Source: an uncultured Synergistales bacterium (GTDB lineage: Bacteria; Synergistota; Synergistia; Synergistales; Aminobacteriaceae). Taken from it: a stretch of 11,174 bases of DNA. Positions 6,081-11,174 of this stretch are shown in pieces. The number at the start of each line of letters is the position of its first letter. Within the stretch, counting starts at the first letter, position 1. The stretch is taken from positions 3,643 through 14,816 of the forward strand of contig CAJOED010000040.1 of NCBI GenBank assembly GCA_905233335.1, written 5' to 3'. The position numbers and the translations under genes were made by a program. The notes below the pieces were generated by a model that did no database searches, was not told where the DNA came from, and was given only the letters and a program-made list of their open reading frames with translations.

Positions 6081-8738
6081 ATGTGCCATTCCCAGCATGA
6101 TGAGCGACAGAATTTTATTGACACCATAAAACAGATTGGCAACAGCGCAATATTAATTCACGTGCACGATGACGGAAAACCTGAAGCCGTCTACGTATCC
6201 CCTGAATACGTCGAAATGATGGAGGATACACCCGAAAACGCCACAAGCTACAACGCTACGGGAGATTTCAGCGCAATAATTCACCCGGAAGACAAATCCA
6301 TAGTTGACTACATGCTTGAACATCATGAAGCTCCCGACAAATCTCACACGATACAGATACGGAAGATTACGGCCAAGAACAAAGTCATATGGTGCAGTGC
6401 TCACTTTTCGTTCATGAAGATAGCGGGCGAAAATTACAACTACATAACATTTTCGGACATTACGCTGTTCAAGAATTACGAGGAAAAAATACGGACGAGC
6501 TATGACGCAATAGGGCAGAATTTCTATCATCAGGACAAATTTACGCTGGGAATGTTCAGAGCAGATATTACGCTTGATGTTCTTGAGGAGGTCAGGGGCA
6601 AGGACATTTTCACCACCGACAAAGAACAGACCGTGTACTCCGAAATGCTGAAGCTCCGCGCCCGGCACTACATCAACTTCATGGAGCGCAGGAAGTTCGC
6701 CGAAACTTTCAGCGTAGACTCACTGCTCGATGCATACATCAAGGGGAAAAGCGGCACTCGTCAAGTTCTGCTTTCACGGCGGGAGAACGGCAATATATGC
6801 TACGTGGAGTTTTCCGCAATGATGACACGCAACCCCCTCACCGGCAACGTCATAGCGTTCATAACAGAAAGGGAATGCAACAACTCGAAAGTGTACCAGA
6901 CGATTGTAGATAAAATCCTCGCTCGTCAGTTCGAGATGATCGCATACATGGCTATAGGCCGCTATCATGTTACCGTCAGCGACGAACTCACAGAAGGAAG
7001 CATACTCCCACGAAACATTCACGACACCTTCAACTCGTATATTCATGATGAGATTGTGCCGATGTTGCACGGGACGGAAGAGCAGATACAGTCGATGGCA
7101 CACGCACTTGCGCCGGACTCTATAGCGTTCGGGACACAGAAAAATTCGCTGTATGAAGTGAATATAGTATGCGATATTGACGACAAAATTTTCTACAAGC
7201 AGTTCAACTTTTACGCGGTGAATCCCGGTTTCTACATTATTCTTGTGTCGGACACCACGAGGCTTCACAGAGAGCAGCAGGAACGCAGCGCACAGCTTGA
7301 GGAGGCACTCGAACTCGCAAAGGCAGCAATGCAGCAGGCACGACGGGCAAACTCCGCAAAGAGTGAGTTCCTCGCCAACATGAGCCACGAAATACGCACA
7401 CCGATTAATGCTGTTCTCGGCATGAACGAGATGATTATCCGCGAGAGTACCAGCGACAGAATTACTACTTACGCCCGCAACGTAGAAAGTGCCGGGAAAA
7501 ATCTTCTCTCTATCATCAATGACATTCTCGACTTCTCAAAGATTGAGGCGGGGAAAATGGAGATTGCAGAGAGTGATTACAGGTTGAGTTCTGTCCTGAA
7601 TGACGTTACGAATATGATAGTGTTCAAGGCAAGGCAGAAAGATCTCAAGTTCACCGTGAAAGTTGATGAGGAACTGCCTGATGAGCTTTACGGCGACGAG
7701 GTCAGAGTGCGTCAGGTTGTTACGAACGTCCTCAATAACGCGGTGAAATATACTCATGAGGGAAGCGTGGCACTTGCTGTTTCGGGCGAAAAATCTTACG
7801 AGGACAACGGCAGGGAGAACATCAACCTGGTATTCAGGATTAGCGATACAGGAATAGGCATAAGGGAAGAGGACATCTCCAAGCTCTTCAAGAAGTTCGA
7901 GCGTATAGACCTCGTGCAGAACAATACAGTAGAAGGCACCGGGCTTGGCCTGTCGATAACGCACAACCTGTTACAGCTCATGCACGGAAGCATTGAGGTA
8001 GAGAGCGAATACGGAAAAGGCAGCACGTTCACGATATATTTACCCCAGCGAGTAATCTCTGAAGAGCCGATCGGGAACTTCCACGACAGATTCGACCGTT
8101 ATGTTCACACTATGCGGGCGTATCAGGAATCGTTCAAAGCACCCGATGCACATATACTTGTCGTTGATGATACTGATATGAATTTGACGGTTATTGAGGG
8201 ATTGTTGAGCAAGACGGAGATACAGCTTGATACAGCCTCAAGCGGAGCAGAAGCCCTCACCATGACCCGGAAAACGAAATATGACCTGATACTCATGGAT
8301 CAGAGAATGCCGCAGATGGACGGTACGCAGACAATGAATCATATACGCGCTCAAGAGGACGGACTGAACATCAAGACACCGATAATCTGTCTTACTGCTG
8401 ATGCTGTGAGCGGTGCAAGGAACAAATATCTTGAGGAGGGATTCACTGACTACCTGTCAAAGCCGGTTGAGGGTGCAAGTCTTGAGGCGGCACTCGTGAA
8501 ATACATACCTGCTGAAAAAATATTGCTTCAGGAAGCAGAAGTTACTCCCGAAAAAGAAAAAGAAAGTGAACCGTCAGAGCTTGAGAAATTCTATCAGCAC
8601 ACGACGGGACTTAGTTATTCGGAAGCGATAAAGAATTGTGCAACGGAAGAGATATTAGCGAAAACGTTACAGCAGTTCTACAACTCCATACAGAATAATC
8701 TGCGTTGCAGGAAGAAGACATCAAGAATTACACGATAA
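6081..8738 (+). CDS. Soluble PAS-domain hybrid histidine kinase with receiver; HPt domain broken by frame change
   Basis: The 885-residue protein has no membrane segment, so it should sense a cytoplasmic signal. Order: a PAS domain (about 17-130), two further PAS-like regions (about 150-265 and 275-392, less certain), a coiled-coil connector (about 395-430), HisKA with SHEIRTP and phospho-acceptor His436, HATPase with N box NNAVKY (552-557), G1 DTGIG (589-593) and G2 GTGLGL (619-624), then a receiver with acidic pair Asp696-Asp697, phospho-acceptor Asp740, Thr772 and Lys794. After an acidic linker an HPt domain begins (about 836-873), but the last dozen residues (LRCRKKTSRITR) do not fit it, and the expected continuation is found in frame 2 from about 8705. 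This is probably one kinase gene with an indel, or a gene split in two. The start ATG 6081 has AAGGAG at 6062-6067, a slightly long spacing of 13 bases. Confidence 0.88.
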   Translation: MCHSQHDERQNFIDTIKQIGNSAILIHVHDDGKPEAVYVSPEYVEMMEDTPENATSYNATGDFSAIIHPEDKSIVDYMLEHHEAPDKSHTIQIRKITAKNKVIWCSAHFSFMKIAGENYNYITFSDITLFKNYEEKIRTSYDAIGQNFYHQDKFTLGMFRADITLDVLEEVRGKDIFTTDKEQTVYSEMLKLRARHYINFMERRKFAETFSVDSLLDAYIKGKSGTRQVLLSRRENGNICYVEFSAMMTRNPLTGNVIAFITERECNNSKVYQTIVDKILARQFEMIAYMAIGRYHVTVSDELTEGSILPRNIHDTFNSYIHDEIVPMLHGTEEQIQSMAHALAPDSIAFGTQKNSLYEVNIVCDIDDKIFYKQFNFYAVNPGFYIILVSDTTRLHREQQERSAQLEEALELAKAAMQQARRANSAKSEFLANMSHEIRTPINAVLGMNEMIIRESTSDRITTYARNVESAGKNLLSIINDILDFSKIEAGKMEIAESDYRLSSVLNDVTNMIVFKARQKDLKFTVKVDEELPDELYGDEVRVRQVVTNVLNNAVKYTHEGSVALAVSGEKSYEDNGRENINLVFRISDTGIGIREEDISKLFKKFERIDLVQNNTVEGTGLGLSITHNLLQLMHGSIEVESEYGKGSTFTIYLPQRVISEEPIGNFHDRFDRYVHTMRAYQESFKAPDAHILVVDDTDMNLTVIEGLLSKTEIQLDTASSGAEALTMTRKTKYDLILMDQRMPQMDGTQTMNHIRAQEDGLNIKTPIICLTADAVSGARNKYLEEGFTDYLSKPVEGASLEAALVKYIPAEKILLQEAEVTPEKEKESEPSELEKFYQHTTGLSYSEAIKNCATEEILAKTLQQFYNSIQNNLRCRKKTSRITR
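8694..8738 (+). other. Frame break inside the HPt domain of the hybrid kinase
   Basis: Up to the FYNSIQNN residues the kinase frame reads as normal HPt helix sequence. From about 8705 the domain continues in the frame two bases on (QEEDIKNYTIKVHALKSSAR), while the original frame runs into a basic, unrelated tail ending TAA at 8736-8738. A net loss of one base (or 3n+1 bases) would explain it. I see no X-XXY-YYZ slippery heptamer here, so a programmed -1 shift has no sequence support. Confidence 0.75.
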
Positions 8739-9139
8739 AAGTTCATGCGCTGAAGAGTTCTGCAAGGCTTATAGGAGCGTCGGAATTGTCATCACAGGCG
8801 GCATACTTGGAGGATTGCGGGAATAACAGCGACATTGACAGCATACATGACTTCACGCCGGAACTGCTTGCGAATTACCGTTCATATCTCGACAAACTTG
8901 CGCCCCTGTACAAGCAGGACGAGAACGCCGAACTCATCACTCCTGAAAAGCTCTATGAAGCGTATGAAGCGATAAAGGAATTTGCCGGGATGTTCGACAG
9001 TGATTCGATTGACGGCATAATGTCAATGCTGCGGGAATACAGGATACCCGATGATGAAGCAGAACGCTTCAACGTCATAGCCTCGTGTGCTGATGCGGCA
9101 GACTGGAGCGGACTTGAGGAAGCATTGAAGGATATATAG
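8705..9139 (+). CDS. Detached C-terminal part of the hybrid kinase: HPt phosphotransfer domain
   Basis: This 144-residue open frame begins nominally at TTG 8705, but no Shine-Dalgarno sequence is visible before it, so independent translation is doubtful. It contains the core of a histidine phosphotransfer domain: IKVHALKSSARLIG (11-24), with His14 as the expected phospho-acceptor, followed by the helix ASELSSQAAYLE. A second helical stretch (about 78-143, from ITPEKLYEAYEAIKEF onward) resembles the C-terminal appendage of such kinases. It overlaps the upstream frame by 34 bases and ends 35 bases before the tandem-receiver gene. In a repaired gene this would be the last 140 or so residues of a kinase of about 1,020 residues. 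It would shuttle phosphate from the kinase receiver (Asp740) to another receiver. Confidence 0.7.
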   Translation: MQEEDIKNYTIKVHALKSSARLIGASELSSQAAYLEDCGNNSDIDSIHDFTPELLANYRSYLDKLAPLYKQDENAELITPEKLYEAYEAIKEFAGMFDSDSIDGIMSMLREYRIPDDEAERFNVIASCADAADWSGLEEALKDI

Positions 9140-9174
9140 TTATTACGTGATTATTATGTGAAAGGAAGCAAGGC

Positions 9175-9870
9175 ATGAAGGAAAAAATATTGTACATAAG
9201 CGACCGTCCCACTATGGGAGCTGATATGCTGGTAAAAACTTTGGGTGATACGTTCGAGATTTTTCCGGCGCGTTCGGGCGATGATGTGAAAGATATTCCG
9301 GGAATAGTGCTGGTGAACTTGGCCGGGCTTGAGAGTTCTGAACGCATAAAGACATTCACGGGTACGAAAATATTTCTGCTGGGAAATCAGGCGGAAATCG
9401 ACGGCGCAAATATCCCCGGAGCTATGTCGTTCGTGAGGCCGTTCAACGCCAACGAGATACGCGGAAAACTTTCCGGGCTGACACAGAACGCGGGAGAACT
9501 ACAGAAGACGTTATTACTCGTTGATGATGACGCTGTAATGATTCGTACGTTGCGCGAGGGATTGAGCACAAGCTATAAGGTGTTGCCGGCAAATTCGGGA
9601 GCTAATGCGCTGAAAATTCTTGCACGGGCGAAACCTGACCTGATACTGCTCGACTATGAGATGCCCGAAATGAACGGTCCGCAGGTGCTGGAGGCTTTGA
9701 GGGCGAATAATGACACGGCGAATATACCCGTAATGTTCCTGACGGCCAAGACGGACACTGACAGCATAGCAAAGATTGAGGCACTGAAACCGCAGGGGCA
9801 TATGTTGAAGACGTTGCCGCTGAAAGAGATAAAGGGAATAATACAAAATTTCTTTGACGCTGAAAAGTAA
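9175..9870 (+). CDS. Tandem receiver protein: degenerate receiver plus active-type receiver
   Basis: The 231-residue protein has two receiver-like halves and no output domain. The C-terminal half (about 111-230) has the acidic pocket in LLLVDDDAV (Asp117-Asp119), phospho-acceptor Asp160 in LILLDYEMPEMNG, Thr190 and Lys212, so phosphorylation is plausible. The usual Pro after that Lys is Thr213. The N-terminal half (about 1-100) aligns as a receiver fold, but Asn48 replaces the phospho-acceptor Asp, Leu69 sits at the Thr position and Arg88 at the Lys position, so it should not be phosphorylated. It starts at ATG 9175 behind AAGGAAG (9162-9168), 35 bases after the HPt fragment, and is likely co-transcribed. 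It is the natural partner of the kinase HPt domain. The output is probably by protein contact; that is inference. Confidence 0.85.
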   Translation: MKEKILYISDRPTMGADMLVKTLGDTFEIFPARSGDDVKDIPGIVLVNLAGLESSERIKTFTGTKIFLLGNQAEIDGANIPGAMSFVRPFNANEIRGKLSGLTQNAGELQKTLLLVDDDAVMIRTLREGLSTSYKVLPANSGANALKILARAKPDLILLDYEMPEMNGPQVLEALRANNDTANIPVMFLTAKTDTDSIAKIEALKPQGHMLKTLPLKEIKGIIQNFFDAEK

Positions 9871-9878
9871 TATATAAT
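9854..9878 (+). promoter_or_regulatory. Possible promoter elements before the EF-G-like gene
   Basis: TTGACG (9854-9859) lies inside the end of the tandem-receiver gene and TATAAT (9873-9878) lies just after its stop. Each is a good hexamer, but they are only 13 bases apart, too short for a standard promoter. An alternative -10, TAATAC at 9875, gives 15. The TATAAT may act with another, poorer -35. The gap to the EF-G-like start (9871-9939) also holds a run of nine A followed by TTTT (9889-9901 or so), without a terminator hairpin. Confidence 0.25.
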
Positions 9879-9939
9879 ACGAACAATCAAAAAAAAATTT
9901 TCTCACAGATACAATCAATAAGGGAAGGTGTTTATTACT

Positions 9940-11174
9940 ATGGGGGTACGTAAACCCGAAGACACACGGAGCTTTGCCCTATGTGCACACGGCGGAGCAG
10001 GAAAAACCTCACTCGCTGAAGCAATGCTTTTCGACAACGGCAGCATCTCACGAATGGGCAGTGTCCAGAACGGCAACACAGTAAGCGATTTCCAGTCAGA
10101 AGAACAGAAACGCAACATCTCAATCAGCACATCACTATTAACGCTTGAACGCAAAGGCAAAACATTCTACGTTCTCGACGCACCCGGCTACGCAGACTTC
10201 ACCGGCGAAATGAGCGCGGCTATCCGTGTTGCTGATACGGCAGTAATCCTCGTGAGTTCCGTCGGCGGCATTGAAGTCCAGACCTCAAAGGCTTGGGAGT
10301 ACGCCGGACATCATAACGCACCCGTAGCGTTCGTAATCTCGAAAATGGACAGGGAGAATGCAGATTTCGAGAAAGTACTTGCGGACATCAAGAGCCAGTT
10401 CTCACAGAATGCGTTACCAGTAATGCTCCCGATAGGTTCGGCGGAAAAGTTTGCGGGTGTCGTCGATGTCATGAAGGGCAAAGCATACACGTACAAGCCG
10501 GACGGTTCCGGGAAGTTCACGGAGGGCGAAATCCCTGCTGACTTGGCCGGAGAAGCAGAGAGCGCAAAAGAAGCACTCGTGGAAGCCGCAGTAGAAATGG
10601 ACGACGCACTCATGGAGAAATATCTTGAGGGCGAAACTATACCCGACGCTGACATTGAGCGCACGTTCAAGAAAGCAGTAGCCTCAAAGCGTATCATGCC
10701 GGTGTTCGCTCTGTCATCAACGGCAAATGTCGGTGTTCAGCAGTTCATGGACTTCATAGCGGACTATTTCCCATCACCCGTAGACATCGGAGCAGTTGAT
10801 GCTGAAGGCGGCGTGAAGGTTGAACCGAATGTTGACGCTCCGTTCGCTGCATTGTGCTTCAAGGTAATGGCTGATGCGTTCGTCGGCAAGCTGTCGTTCA
10901 TACGTGTGTATTCGGGCAAATTGTCATCAGAAGGTACGAACATCTACAACGTCAACAGGGGAGAAGATGAGCGCATAAGTTCGTTCAAGTTCATGACGGG
11001 CAAGGACGGAAAAGACGCAAAAGAAGTAATCGCGGGCGACATCGTAGCAATCCCGAAACTGCAGAGCGCGCGCGTGGGTCATACTCTCGCGACAAAGGGA
11101 GGATTTTCCGCACAGTTCCCGCCGATCGAGTTCCCGAAACCTGTATACAGTGTAGCCGTAATCGCCAAGACACG
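9940..11174 (+). CDS. EF-G-like translational GTPase (partial, runs off window)
   Basis: The frame is open from ATG 9940 to the window end (411 residues of an expected 650-700), with AGGGAAGG at 9921-9928 as ribosome binding site. It is a GTPase of the EF-G family, but of the divergent EF-G-like group rather than the housekeeping factor. G1 is AHGGAGKTS (16-24; canonical AHIDAGKTT), switch I reads KRNISIS (58-64 or so; canonical RGITIT), G3 is DAPGYADF (80-87; canonical DTPGHVDF) and G4 is SKMDRENADF (134-143; canonical NKMDRxGADF). The EF-G insert and helical region follow, and domain II begins at about 300 (APFAALCFKVMADAFVGKLS). The catalytic His of G3 is Tyr84. Ribosome-related role is inferred from the family; translocation activity should not be assumed. 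It seems a separate transcription unit from the phosphorelay genes, although the gap is only 69 bases. Confidence 0.88.
   Translation, partial: MGVRKPEDTRSFALCAHGGAGKTSLAEAMLFDNGSISRMGSVQNGNTVSDFQSEEQKRNISISTSLLTLERKGKTFYVLDAPGYADFTGEMSAAIRVADTAVILVSSVGGIEVQTSKAWEYAGHHNAPVAFVISKMDRENADFEKVLADIKSQFSQNALPVMLPIGSAEKFAGVVDVMKGKAYTYKPDGSGKFTEGEIPADLAGEAESAKEALVEAAVEMDDALMEKYLEGETIPDADIERTFKKAVASKRIMPVFALSSTANVGVQQFMDFIADYFPSPVDIGAVDAEGGVKVEPNVDAPFAALCFKVMADAFVGKLSFIRVYSGKLSSEGTNIYNVNRGEDERISSFKFMTGKDGKDAKEVIAGDIVAIPKLQSARVGHTLATKGGFSAQFPPIEFPKPVYSVAVIAKT

Noticed and set aside
8694..8720. Programmed -1 ribosomal frameshift in the kinase
   Set aside because: No slippery heptamer, no internal Shine-Dalgarno stimulator and no evident downstream hairpin. 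An indel or split gene is simpler.
9885..9903. Terminator or regulatory hairpin at the A9-TTTT tract
   Set aside because: The A/T tract has no loop or GC stem and would form only a weak pairing. It is simply AT-rich leader.

Overview
This 11.2 kb window is a compact bacterial segment. Every supportable gene is on the + strand, gaps are short (none reaches 100 bases), and several genes overlap. Base composition is near balanced. The mix of a DUF4416 protein, an Fbp-type ABC transporter with a fused permease, PAS-rich cytoplasmic hybrid kinases and an EF-G-like GTPase paralogue suggests an anaerobic bacterium, perhaps a gut or rumen member of Synergistota or a Clostridia-like lineage. That taxonomic guess is inference from gene content only. 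No rRNA, tRNA, CRISPR array, transposase or prophage gene is visible.

Region 1 (1-2127) is a tightly packed cluster. It holds the Gln/Glu/Pro-rich tail of an upstream gene, a DUF4416 protein started by a TTG that overlaps the previous stop, a small exported protein of unknown function overlapping the genes on both sides, and a class V PLP-dependent aminotransferase.

Region 2 (2128-5985) is a complete ABC importer in the order substrate-binding protein, two-domain fused permease, ATPase with TOBE-like tail. It has its own candidate promoter (TATAAT at 2181) and strong ribosome binding site. The architecture is that of the Fe(III)/2-aminoethylphosphonate/thiamine importer superfamily. I do not see the tandem-tyrosine iron site of classical FbpA, so the substrate is left open.

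Region 3 (5986-9870) is a phosphorelay module: a large soluble hybrid histidine kinase (PAS-like sensors, HisKA, HATPase, receiver, start of an HPt domain), then the rest of the HPt domain in another frame, then a tandem-receiver protein. The kinase frame breaks inside the HPt domain, between about 8694 and 8712, so the phosphotransfer histidine sits in a separate frame that lacks a visible ribosome binding site. The tandem-receiver protein has one degenerate and one apparently active receiver. No DNA-binding output domain is present.

Region 4 (9871-11174) starts an EF-G-like translational GTPase that runs off the window. Its G motifs differ from canonical EF-G, including Tyr where the catalytic His of the G3 motif normally lies.
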